Of a stretch of 64,000 nt of DNA, positions 35,100 to 43,002 are shown in pieces; positions within the stretch are counted from its first letter, which is position 1; each line of letters opens with the position of its first letter. Both the position numbers and the translations under genes were made by a program. Source of the DNA: Anatilimnocola floriformis (lineage in GTDB: Bacteria > Planctomycetota > Planctomycetia > Pirellulales > Pirellulaceae); assembly GCF_024256385.1 (NCBI RefSeq), contig NZ_JAMLFW010000001.1:558001-622000 (forward strand). Reading direction: 5' to 3'. Under the pieces are notes generated by a model that searched no databases, was not told the DNA's origin, and worked only from the letters and a program-made list of their open reading frames with translations.

Positions 35100-35396
35100 A
35101 TGCACTTCAACGATTTCCCGCCGCTCCTTGTGCTTGCCATCTTATTGTGGAGCGGCCTGGGCGTGATCGGGTGGCTGAATTTGCTGTCGAAGAACTCCCA
35201 CAAACCTGCTCGAGCGATTGGCATGGGGTGTTTCTCGATCCCTCATGCAATCATCTTTGGGCCATTCTTTTTGTTCATTTCGCTGGCCGCGGAGTCGATG
35301 CAAATATGCCCCTTTTGTCAGTCTGAAATACCTGCCGCTGCGACGGTGTGCGGCAAATGCACTCGCGATTTGCCGCCGAAGAAGCATGAGTTGTAA
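35100..35396 (+). CDS. Small membrane protein with C-terminal zinc ribbon
   Basis: Predicted 98 residues with AGAGGAAAG upstream. Two membrane helices (about 8-27 and 40-62) are followed by CPFC and CGKC (residues about 70-87), a four-cysteine zinc-ribbon. Such proteins often regulate or anchor others at the membrane; function unknown. It lies about 100 bases after the short NfeD and just before the convergent panB. Confidence 0.65.
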   Translation: MHFNDFPPLLVLAILLWSGLGVIGWLNLLSKNSHKPARAIGMGCFSIPHAIIFGPFFLFISLAAESMQICPFCQSEIPAAATVCGKCTRDLPPKKHEL

Positions 35397-35410
35397 CGAG
35401 CAGGGATTGA

Positions 35411-36208
35411 TTACCGGAACTGCTGTTCCGGTCCCGGGAACTTGCCGCTGCGGACTTCGGTTTTATAGTTCTCGACGGCTGACGAAATGACCGTCGACAG
35501 ATCGGCGTATTGCTTGACGAACTTCGGCACGAAGCCGTTCGTCAGGCCAAGCAGATCGTGCAGCACCAGCACCTGGCCGTCGCAACCCGCGCCGGCCCCG
35601 ATGCCGATCGTGGGAATCGTCAGTTCCTTGGTAATGCGAGTCGCCAACTCGGCGGGAATGCATTCGAGGACAATGCCAAACGCGCCGGCATTTTGCGCCG
35701 CGAGCGAATCAGCGAGCAGCTTTTCGGCATCGCGCTGCACTTTGTAGCCGCCCATCTGATGGACATTTTGCGGCCGCAGCCCAATATGAGCCATCACAGG
35801 AATGCCAGCCGAAACCAGTCCGGCAATGACTGGAGCCTGGTCGGCGCCCCCCTCAAGTTTGACGGCCTGCACACGGGCTTCCTTCAGCAATTGCCCGGCG
35901 AGCTCGATGACGCGATGCACGCCGAGATGATTCGTGGGAAACGGCAGATCGACGATGACCAGCGCGTGTTGCACAGCCCGGCCGACCATTTCGGCGTGGT
36001 ATTTGATCTGCTCGAACGTCACCGGCAGCGTCGTCTCGTGCCCCTGCACGACCATGGCCATGCTGTCGCCAATGAGGACGGCTTCGATCCCTGCCGCGTC
36101 GACGAGCGCCGCCGTGGGATAGTCGTACGCAGTCAGCATGGAGATTTTTTCTCCCGCTTGCTTGAGGGCCACGAGCTGCGGAACGGTGATGCGAGACGGA
36201 CGTTTCAT
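35411..36208 (-). CDS. panB: 3-methyl-2-oxobutanoate hydroxymethyltransferase
   Basis: Predicted 265 residues from the ATG at 36208. PanB makes ketopantoate from ketoisovalerate and methylene-THF in the pantothenate/CoA pathway. It has the whole family pattern: ISMLTAYDYPTAALVDAAGI, VLIGDSMAMVVQG, GHETTLPVT, VKLEGGADQAPVIAGLV, VMAHIGLRPQNVHQMGGYKV and PTIGIGAGAGCDGQVLVLHD, which hold the metal, substrate and catalytic residues. The upstream region contains a long inverted repeat. No panC or panE is in the window. Confidence 0.95.
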   Translation of the reverse strand: MKRPSRITVPQLVALKQAGEKISMLTAYDYPTAALVDAAGIEAVLIGDSMAMVVQGHETTLPVTFEQIKYHAEMVGRAVQHALVIVDLPFPTNHLGVHRVIELAGQLLKEARVQAVKLEGGADQAPVIAGLVSAGIPVMAHIGLRPQNVHQMGGYKVQRDAEKLLADSLAAQNAGAFGIVLECIPAELATRITKELTIPTIGIGAGAGCDGQVLVLHDLLGLTNGFVPKFVKQYADLSTVISSAVENYKTEVRSGKFPGPEQQFR

Positions 36209-36255
36209 GGAGAGTGATCGCGGGCTGTGGAGTTGCCTTTGCTCTATTGTAGCTG

Positions 36256-36346
36256 AGGAGGGATGCGAGGTGCGGGGTGAGGGATGCGGCGAATGCGAAT
36301 GCTTAACTCGCATTTCCCGCACCTCGCATCCCGCATCCCGCCTCCC
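36256..36346. repeat. Long inverted repeat made of GGGATGCG words
   Basis: The left arm (about 36256-36300) contains GAGGGATGCGAGGTGCGGGG. The right arm (about 36309-36346) contains CCCGCACCTCGCATCCCGCA and ends in GCCTCCC. They pair over about 38 bases. It occupies most of the gap between divergent panB and the pseudouridine synthase at 36359. The same word (GGGATGCGGGATGCGAG) recurs in the element at 38748-38911. Confidence 0.7.
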
Positions 36347-36358
36347 TATGATTGACGC

Positions 36359-37030
36359 ATGCAACTCCCCATCCTCTACGAAGACAACCACCTGCTCGTC
36401 GTCAACAAGCCCGCCGGCATCGCCACGATGGGTGTGACCGACGACGAAGAAAGCGTCGCCAAGCTGGCCAAAGAGTACCTCAAAGAGAAGTACCAAAAGC
36501 CCGGCAACGTCTACCTGGGAGTCGTCAGTCGCATCGATCGGCTCGTCAGCGGCGTGTTGGTCTTCGCCCGCACAAGTAAAGCCGCGGCGCGGTTGTCAGA
36601 GCAATTCCGCGAGCGCGAAACGGCCAAAATCTATTGGGCAGTCGTCGAGAAGTTACCACGAGGCGGGACGCAAGAATTAGTACATTGGATGCTGAAGGAT
36701 GAACGCCATCAGCGAATGGTGGTCACAGCACCGCGCGCAACGGGCGCACAGGAAGCACGCCTGATTTATCGGCCGTTGCAAAAGGTGAAACGCGGCGAGC
36801 TATTGGAAGTGGAACTGCTCACTGGCCGAAAGCATCAGATCCGTTTGCAGCTTTCCACCGTCGGTTCACCAATCCTCGGCGATCGCAAATATGGCAGCGA
36901 GCAGTGGTTTGACCACGGTATTGCACTGCACTCGCGACAGTTGACGATTGCGCACCCGACGAAGCAAGAGTCGCTGACGTTCGTCGCGCCGTTGCCGGCT
37001 GCGTGGAGCAAGTTGGGGATTAATCAATAG
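36359..37030 (+). CDS. RluA-family pseudouridine synthase, second copy
   Basis: Predicted 223 residues. The catalytic motif is RIDRLVSG with Asp60; the starting HR of the usual HRLDRxTSG is SR here. ILYEDNHLLVVNKPAGIATM, KIYWAVVEKLP and ELLTGRKHQIRLQL are the other family markers. There is no S4 domain. It shares roughly the same plan as the gene at 20110 but differs throughout, so the two probably modify different RNA sites. Confidence 0.88.
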   Translation: MQLPILYEDNHLLVVNKPAGIATMGVTDDEESVAKLAKEYLKEKYQKPGNVYLGVVSRIDRLVSGVLVFARTSKAAARLSEQFRERETAKIYWAVVEKLPRGGTQELVHWMLKDERHQRMVVTAPRATGAQEARLIYRPLQKVKRGELLEVELLTGRKHQIRLQLSTVGSPILGDRKYGSEQWFDHGIALHSRQLTIAHPTKQESLTFVAPLPAAWSKLGINQ

Positions 37031-37046
37031 CGGCACACGCAGCCCT

Positions 37047-37268
37047 TCATTTCCCTCGCCGAGATGCGATATCAGCCAAGAGATTGAGTGCGAAAAATAA
37101 GACAAACAAGACGCCGAATGGGCCAAAGAGGCCGCCCAACCATATCCAAAGGCTGAGCGGACTTACAACGAAGTGCCAGAACGTGCAAAAGATGGCGCCG
37201 ACGATCAAGGCGAGGATTGCGAGTGCGATCAGCAATTCCAAAAATACAAATCCTCGACGAATTCTCAT
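37047..37268 (-). CDS. Small two-helix membrane protein
   Basis: Predicted 73 residues. A basic N-terminus (MRIRRG) leads into two hydrophobic segments (FVFLELLIALAILALIVGAI, about 8-27, and about 37-65). The first segment looks like a prepilin-type start (GFVFLELLIAL), though no glutamate-five context is certain. Function unknown. It lies between the convergent pseudouridine synthase and the PLP enzyme gene. Confidence 0.5.
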   Translation of the reverse strand: MRIRRGFVFLELLIALAILALIVGAIFCTFWHFVVSPLSLWIWLGGLFGPFGVLFVLFFALNLLADIASRRGK

Positions 37269-37288
37269 GGCTGTTCTCGATATGAAAA

Positions 37289-38503
37289 CTACCCCTCGAG
37301 CGCCTGCCGCAGATCTTCGATCAGATCCGCCGTGTCTTCCAAACCACAGGCCAGGCGGATCATGTTGTCGTGAATGCCGAAGCGGGCACGGTCTTCGGGT
37401 TTGTATTCGAAATAGCTCATCACCATCGGCTGTTCGATGAGCGACTCGACGCCGCCGAGGCTCGGCGCGATGCGAGCGATCTTCGCGCCGTCAACGACCT
37501 TCGCTGTCGCCTTCCAATCGGCGTCTTTCACTAGGAACGTGATCAGCCCGCCAAAGCCGCGCATTTGCTGCTTGGCCACTGAGTAGTACGGATGCGTTTC
37601 CAGGCCGGGGAAATAAACCTTGCTGACGCGAGGATGATTGGCGAGGAACTCAGCCACGGCCTGGCCGTTCGCATTGTGGCGGGCCATGCGAAGTTCGAAC
37701 GTCTTCAGGCCGCGCTCGAGCAGATAAATATTGTGCGGCGAGTTGATCGCCCCCATGATGCCGCGGAGCTTGCGAACTGCTTCAAGTTGCTCCTTCGAGC
37801 CGGTGATCACGCCGGCCAGCAGATCGTTGTGACCGCCGAGATATTTCGTCGCGCTGTGCAGCACATAGTCGATGCCGTAGCTCAAAGGCCGGCAGTTGTA
37901 AGGCGTGGCCAGCGTCGCATCGATGAGCGTCTCGACACCGTGCTTTTTGCCGAGGGCGCCGAACCGTTCCATGTCGACGACCGACAAGTGCGGATTCGTC
38001 GGCGATTCGCTGATCAGCATTTTCGTCTTCGGCGTGATGGCAGCGGCCATCGCCTCGTAATCGCCGGTCTTCACTTGCTTTGTCGTGACGCCGAAGCGGC
38101 TCATGTGCTTTGTGCAGAACTCGCGGCTGCGGTGATAACACTCGTCGAAGAAAATCACTTCGTCGCCGGCGCTGAGCTTGGCCATCAGCAAGCCGACAAA
38201 CGCGGCCATGCCGCTGGCAAACAGCACGGCATCTTCACCGGCGTCGAGCGCGGCGAGCTTGCGCTCGACCACGCGTTCGCCCGGGTTGCCGTAACGGCCA
38301 TACTCTTCGCGCGGCTGCTTCTCTTGAATGAAGTCGATCACCGCTTGCGTGCTGCTGAAGGTGTACGTCGCCGAGCAGACGATCGGATCGGTCAGCGAGT
38401 GAGCGATTTTTTGCCGATCTTCACCGGCGTGAATCGACAGCGTGCTGAAACCGGGTTCCGTGGGCTTTGAGGACGGCGGCGACTTGCCATTCGATGCAGA
38501 CAT
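37289..38503 (-). CDS. Cystathionine gamma-synthase / methionine gamma-lyase family PLP enzyme
   Basis: Predicted 404 residues from the ATG at 38503. It is a fold-I PLP enzyme of the Cys/Met metabolism family, which makes or cleaves cystathionine, homocysteine or related thioethers. The PLP lysine is in HSATKYLGGH (Lys220); other markers are EYGRYGNPGERVVERKLAAL, ALFASGMAAF-like text (VLFASGMAAF), ISESPTNPHL and the substrate loop SLGGVESLIEQP. Family members differ in reaction, and I cannot separate gamma-synthase from gamma-lyase by eye. A longer N-terminus is open to 38680 but is low-quality Arg/Ser sequence. Confidence 0.88.
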   Translation of the reverse strand: MSASNGKSPPSSKPTEPGFSTLSIHAGEDRQKIAHSLTDPIVCSATYTFSSTQAVIDFIQEKQPREEYGRYGNPGERVVERKLAALDAGEDAVLFASGMAAFVGLLMAKLSAGDEVIFFDECYHRSREFCTKHMSRFGVTTKQVKTGDYEAMAAAITPKTKMLISESPTNPHLSVVDMERFGALGKKHGVETLIDATLATPYNCRPLSYGIDYVLHSATKYLGGHNDLLAGVITGSKEQLEAVRKLRGIMGAINSPHNIYLLERGLKTFELRMARHNANGQAVAEFLANHPRVSKVYFPGLETHPYYSVAKQQMRGFGGLITFLVKDADWKATAKVVDGAKIARIAPSLGGVESLIEQPMVMSYFEYKPEDRARFGIHDNMIRLACGLEDTADLIEDLRQALEG

Positions 38504-38747
38504 GCGAGCTCTCACCAGACAAAAAGGAAGGTGGAATGAGCGAACGCGGGCAGAATGCCATCGCAGAAGCCGCCGACCAAAACCAGTCAGGCGTTTACTC
38601 CCAGACGCGCTCAACCGCCGAAGCAGCAGCAGGAAAAGAGATGCGTCTGGAGGTGGCTGTTTAGCAGATGAAGGCTGCAAGCGGCCGCAAATCCCTGGGC
38701 TGGTTTCAATCTTACCTTCGGAGGTGCGGATTCACAAGCGCTAACGC

Positions 38748-38911
38748 GGGGGAGGGATGCGGGATGCGAGGCGGGAGGCGAGAGGCGAGAGGCGGGAGAA
38801 AGAGAGAAAGGCAGACATTTGAAAAGGTATTCGCTCGCATCTCGCTTCTTCTCTCGTCTCTCCTCCCGCATCCCGCATCCCGCATCCCGAACCTCCCTTC
38901 CCGCTCCCCTC
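38748..38911. repeat. Long inverted repeat made of GCGGGATGC / GCGAGAGGC words
   Basis: The left arm (38748-38813) reads AGGGATGCGGGATGCGAGGC and then repeated GGCGAGA. The right arm (38836-38911) is complementary in several registers (CGCATCTCGCTTCTTCTCTC, then CCCGCATCCCGCATCCCGCA). It shares words with the element at 36256. It lies in the 511-base gap between the PLP enzyme and the propeller-like gene at 39015. The remainder of this gap (38504-38747 and 38912-39014) holds nothing recognisable. Confidence 0.65.
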
Positions 38912-39014
38912 CCTTTTGTCGCTTTCCGTAATCGGCACTGCTAGACTAAACCCGTCTTCGCCGCGGTATGCCGCAGTGGAGCTCCCGCCTCTCTATCCAG
39001 CCTGGAGGATTTCG

Positions 39015-40406
39015 ATGTCCCACCTTGCTCGTTGCTGGTCCGTTGGTTGTTGTGCATTGGCATTGATGTTTCTTGCCGCTCCTGCCTGGTCGCAGGAAGA
39101 TGCTCCGAAGGCGAAAAAACAAGCGGAAGCAAAGAAAGCCGCGCCCAAAGTTGAGCTCGAATACCCGCCGAAGCTGCCCGGCGGCGAAACGATGGTCACC
39201 GACACCTCGCCCGATTTTTTGATAGCGACGAAAGAATTGCCGGCCGGAGTGAAGATCGCGAAGACGCCGCCAACGGTCGATTTCATGTTCTTTCCCGAAC
39301 AGACCTACCGCGGCAATCCGTGGTCGAACTGGGGTGAAAGCGTCGTTGCGAACGGCAAGTATTACTGCGCCATCGGCGACCATCTCGCGCCGCAAGGTTG
39401 TGCGTACGTTTTTGAATACGATCCGGAAACCAAAAAGATCCGGACGATTCTCAATTCCAAAAAGCTGCTGAACATGCCCGAGGGGCATTACGCGCCGGGC
39501 AAGTTCCACAGCCGGCTCGGTGTTGGCAAGGACGGCTGGCTGTATTGCACCACGCACCGCGGGTCGACGACGATCACGACCGACGAGTATCACTATAAAG
39601 GCGACTGGATCGTCCGCACTAATCCCGCCACGGCCGAGCAGCAAATCGTGCAAGCCGCGCCGGTGCCGAAGCACTGCCTGCCGTGCGCTCATCTCGATCC
39701 CGATCGGCTGATACTGTACGGCGGCTCAGCCACGGGGAGCAACAAAGACACCAGCGGCATTCAGTTCTGGGCCTACGATCTGGCCAATCACAAGATGATC
39801 TACTCCGGCCCCGATGGTCCGGCCCGCGCGATGATGGTTTCAAAATCGACCGGCAAAGTCTATTACGTTCCCGGCAACGGCAACTCGCCGCTGATGCGGT
39901 TCGATCCGGCGACCGGCAAAGCACCAGAAAAGATCGAAGGCGAAATCGGCATTCGCACTTCGACGGACGAAACGAAGGACGGCAAGATCTACACAGCGCA
40001 AGGCAATGCGAGCGGCACCGAGCTGTATGAGTTCGACGTGAAGACCGAGAAGGTCAAAGAGCTCGGCCAACTCGCGATCGGTGGTGAACGCTATGTTGCC
40101 GCCCTCTCCGCCGATGCCACTGGAAAATACCTCTATTATTCGCCTGGTGCACACGGTGGTGGTTACCGCGATGGCTCACCACTGCTGCAATACAACACGA
40201 AGACCGGCGAGCGCAAGGTGATCGCCTTCCTCCATCCGTTCTACGAAAAGAAGTACGGCTGTGCGGTGCAAGGGACTTACGCTGTGTCCGTCACTCCTGA
40301 TGGCAGCCAGGTTTTCATTTGCTGGAACGCTTCGCGAGTTAGTGGGAAAGTGTGGGACTGCTGTGCCCTGACGGCGATCCATATTCCAGCGAGTGAACGG
40401 GAGTGA
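39015..40406 (+). CDS. Secreted beta-propeller-like protein of unknown function
   Basis: Predicted 463 residues from the ATG at 39015, with GGAGG six bases before it. A signal peptide (LALMFLAAPAWSQ) is followed by a Lys/Ala-rich linker. The rest is a repeated four-strand pattern typical of beta-propellers: GKYYCAIGDHLAPQGCAYVF, GKDGWLYCTTHRGS, STGKVYYVPGNGNSPLMRFD and DATGKYLYYSPGAHGGGYRD. No catalytic residues were identified. It overlaps nothing and its stop lies four bases before the PSD1 gene, so they are likely co-transcribed. Confidence 0.75.
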   Translation: MSHLARCWSVGCCALALMFLAAPAWSQEDAPKAKKQAEAKKAAPKVELEYPPKLPGGETMVTDTSPDFLIATKELPAGVKIAKTPPTVDFMFFPEQTYRGNPWSNWGESVVANGKYYCAIGDHLAPQGCAYVFEYDPETKKIRTILNSKKLLNMPEGHYAPGKFHSRLGVGKDGWLYCTTHRGSTTITTDEYHYKGDWIVRTNPATAEQQIVQAAPVPKHCLPCAHLDPDRLILYGGSATGSNKDTSGIQFWAYDLANHKMIYSGPDGPARAMMVSKSTGKVYYVPGNGNSPLMRFDPATGKAPEKIEGEIGIRTSTDETKDGKIYTAQGNASGTELYEFDVKTEKVKELGQLAIGGERYVAALSADATGKYLYYSPGAHGGGYRDGSPLLQYNTKTGERKVIAFLHPFYEKKYGCAVQGTYAVSVTPDGSQVFICWNASRVSGKVWDCCALTAIHIPASERE

Positions 40407-40410
40407 GGAA

Positions 40411-42852
40411 ATGCGGAACGTAGAACGCAGAATGCAGAATGTCGCTTGCGTTTCACGATTCTGCGCCACGGTTGCGCTCTGCCTCTACTTTGTGAACAGC
40501 CTCCGAGCGGACGACCAAGAAGGCAATCGCTTCTTCGAATCCAAAATCCGCCCGATCCTCGTCAAGCATTGCTACGAATGCCACGGCCCGGACCTGCAGG
40601 AAAACAAACTGCGGGTCGATTCGCTCGAGGGGATCAATCGCGGCGGAAAAGCCGGTGCGCTCATCATCGCCGGCAAACCAGAGAAGAGCCTACTGATCGC
40701 TGCGGTTGGCTATCAGGTTCCCGATCTGCAAATGCCGCCAGACAAAAAGCTCGGCGAGCGCGAAATTGCCGATCTGACAGCCTGGGTGAAAATGGGTGCG
40801 CCGCACCCTGATCGCCAAGCCGGTGGGCCAGCCGTCGTCGAGAAGTTTGATCTCGCCGAGGGAAAAAAGTTCTGGTCGTTTCAACCGATCGTCGATCATC
40901 CAACTCCGGCGGTGAAAGATGTCGCCTGGGCCAAAAATGGCGTTGATTCGTTTGTTCTTGCGCAACTGGAAGCGAAAGACATTCGTCCTGCTGCGGCTGT
41001 TGATAAGTTGACGCTGCTTCGACGTGCGACGTTTGATCTCACGGGATTACCGCCGACACCTGCCGAGATTGCAACCTTTCTCCAAGATGAATCTCCGACC
41101 GCGTTCGCTGCCGTAGTTGATCGCTTACTCGATTCGCCGCATTACGGCGAACGCTGGGGACGGCATTGGCTCGATGTGGCGCGGTACGCCGATTCGAACG
41201 GTGTCGATGAAAACGTCGCGCACGGCAATGCCTGGCGGTATCGTGATTATGTTGTGCGTTCGCTCAATGCCGACAAGCCCTACGATCAATTTCTCGTCGA
41301 GCAACTCGCCGGCGATCTGTTGCCACCGACCGATGACACGGCAATGCGCAACGACCGGCTCATCGCGACGGGCTTTCTTTCGCTCGGCCCGAAGGTGCTC
41401 GCCGAGGTCGATAAGACCAAGATGGAAATGGACATCCTCGACGAGCAACTCGACACGGTCGGTCGCTCGATCCTCGGCTTGACGTTTGGCTGTGCTCGTT
41501 GCCACGATCACAAGTTCGATCCGATCCGCGCGGAAGATTACTACGCGATGGTAGGCATCTTCAAAAGCACGCGGACGATGGAGACTTTCACCACGATTGC
41601 CAAGTGGTGGGAAAATCCGCTGGCCCCCGCCGCCGAAGTGCAACGCAAAGTGGCTCTCGACAAGCTCGTCGCCGAACAAAAAGCGGCCCTCGATGCATTG
41701 CTGAAAAAATCGAAGGATGAGCTGGCAGCCAAACTAAAGCCAGCCGAACTGCCCAAAGATTTTGAAACGCAGCTCAGTCCTGAAGTGCAGACCGAACTGA
41801 AAGTACGTCGCGAAGAACTTGCGCGACTCACGGCCAGCGTGCCAGTCATTCCCACGGCGATGGGCGTGAGCGACGGGAAAGTCACCGACGTGCCGGTGCA
41901 CATCCGCGGCAGTCATCTAGCACTCGGCGAAGTCGCCCAGCGCGGCTTTCCGGTCGTGCTTGTTTCCACCGAACAACCCAAGCTTCCCGCCGATCGCAGC
42001 GGTCGCTTGGAACTGGCGAATTGGCTCGTGCGCCGCGATCATCCCCTCACTGCGCGAGTCATGGTCAACCGCATCTGGCGCTGGCACTTCGGCCAGGGCC
42101 TGGTGAGCACAACGGACAACTTCGGCAAGCTTGGCGAACGGCCGAGTCATCCCGAATTGCTCGATTGGCTCGCCGCGCGGTTTATGGATAGCGGCTGGTC
42201 ACTGAAGAAAATGCATCGGCTGATCATGCTCTCGCAGACGTATCAGCAGAGTAGCGCGTTCGACGCGAAAGGTTTCGCCGCCGATCCTGAGAACCGCCTC
42301 TACTGGCGGATGCCGCTGCGGCGACTCGAAGCCGAGGAAATTCGCGACGCGCTCCTCACAAGCAGTGGCCTGCTCGATCGCACGCCCGGCACCTCGCTGC
42401 TGCACGTCGGCAACCGCGAGTTCCTCTTCGACCACACTTCGAAGGACGGCACGAAATACGACAGCAAGAAACGCTCACTCTACCTGCCAGTGATTCGCAA
42501 CAACCTCTACGACGTTTTTCAGCTCTTCGACGCAACCGATGCCACCGTGCTCGATGGCAACCGCGCGACGACCGTTGTCGCGCCGCAAGCACTGTTCATG
42601 CTCAATAGCGATTTGGTGCTGGCCGCGAGCAAGGGACTCGCGGAAAGTGTGATTGCCGAAACGGCGTCGCCTTCAACTCGCGTCGAACAGTTGTATCTGC
42701 GAACATTCGGCCGCTCGCCAAACGCGACGGAAGTCGAGCGAGCGATGGCCTATGTCGAGAAGCAGCGAACGGCTGGAAAGAGCGAAGCCGAAGCGTGGTC
42801 CTCGTTCGGTCACGTGTTGTTTTCGGCGAATGAGTTTATTTATTTGAAGTAA
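40411..42852 (+). CDS. PSD1-type cytochrome-c / DUF1549 / DUF1553 protein
   Basis: Predicted 813 residues from the ATG at 40411; a GTG at 40393 is also open, and there is an ATG at 40432. A weak signal peptide lies near residues 15-33. The planctomycete cytochrome-c domain has CYECHG (Cys54, Cys57, His58). DUF1549 follows (WGRHWLDVARYADSNG, DLLPP), with a second CARCHDHKFDP. A coiled-coil insert (about 410-450) leads to DUF1553 (ELANWLVRRDHPLTARVMVN, RPSHPELLDWLA). The role of these proteins is unknown; they are always found beside DUF1501 proteins, as here. The first 35 bases of the gene are short repeated words (AGAACGCAGAATGCAGAATG), giving an odd N-terminus. Confidence 0.85.
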   Translation: MRNVERRMQNVACVSRFCATVALCLYFVNSLRADDQEGNRFFESKIRPILVKHCYECHGPDLQENKLRVDSLEGINRGGKAGALIIAGKPEKSLLIAAVGYQVPDLQMPPDKKLGEREIADLTAWVKMGAPHPDRQAGGPAVVEKFDLAEGKKFWSFQPIVDHPTPAVKDVAWAKNGVDSFVLAQLEAKDIRPAAAVDKLTLLRRATFDLTGLPPTPAEIATFLQDESPTAFAAVVDRLLDSPHYGERWGRHWLDVARYADSNGVDENVAHGNAWRYRDYVVRSLNADKPYDQFLVEQLAGDLLPPTDDTAMRNDRLIATGFLSLGPKVLAEVDKTKMEMDILDEQLDTVGRSILGLTFGCARCHDHKFDPIRAEDYYAMVGIFKSTRTMETFTTIAKWWENPLAPAAEVQRKVALDKLVAEQKAALDALLKKSKDELAAKLKPAELPKDFETQLSPEVQTELKVRREELARLTASVPVIPTAMGVSDGKVTDVPVHIRGSHLALGEVAQRGFPVVLVSTEQPKLPADRSGRLELANWLVRRDHPLTARVMVNRIWRWHFGQGLVSTTDNFGKLGERPSHPELLDWLAARFMDSGWSLKKMHRLIMLSQTYQQSSAFDAKGFAADPENRLYWRMPLRRLEAEEIRDALLTSSGLLDRTPGTSLLHVGNREFLFDHTSKDGTKYDSKKRSLYLPVIRNNLYDVFQLFDATDATVLDGNRATTVVAPQALFMLNSDLVLAASKGLAESVIAETASPSTRVEQLYLRTFGRSPNATEVERAMAYVEKQRTAGKSEAEAWSSFGHVLFSANEFIYLK

Positions 42853-42875
42853 GCGTTTGCGTTAGCAAACGTGAG

Positions 42876-43002
42876 CTCCCTCGCCCCGCTTCGGGGAGAG
42901 GGCTGGGGTGAGGGGTCGAAGCGGGAAAGACGCTCATGAATAGCCAGATCCAAACCACTCCAACCCCTCACCCTAACCCTCTCCCCGAAGCGGGGCGAGG
43001 GA
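42876..43002. repeat. REPIN-like inverted repeat pair overlapping the DUF1501 start
   Basis: First copy 42876-42915 (CTCCCTCGCCCCGCTTCGGG, then GAGAGGGCTGGGGTGAGGGG). Second, inverted copy 42963-43002 (CCCCTCACCCTAACCCTC, then TCCCCGAAGCGGGGCGAGGG). The DUF1501 start codon (42936) lies between the copies, and the second copy is translated as residues 10-23 (TPHPNPLPEAGRGN). Confidence 0.8.
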
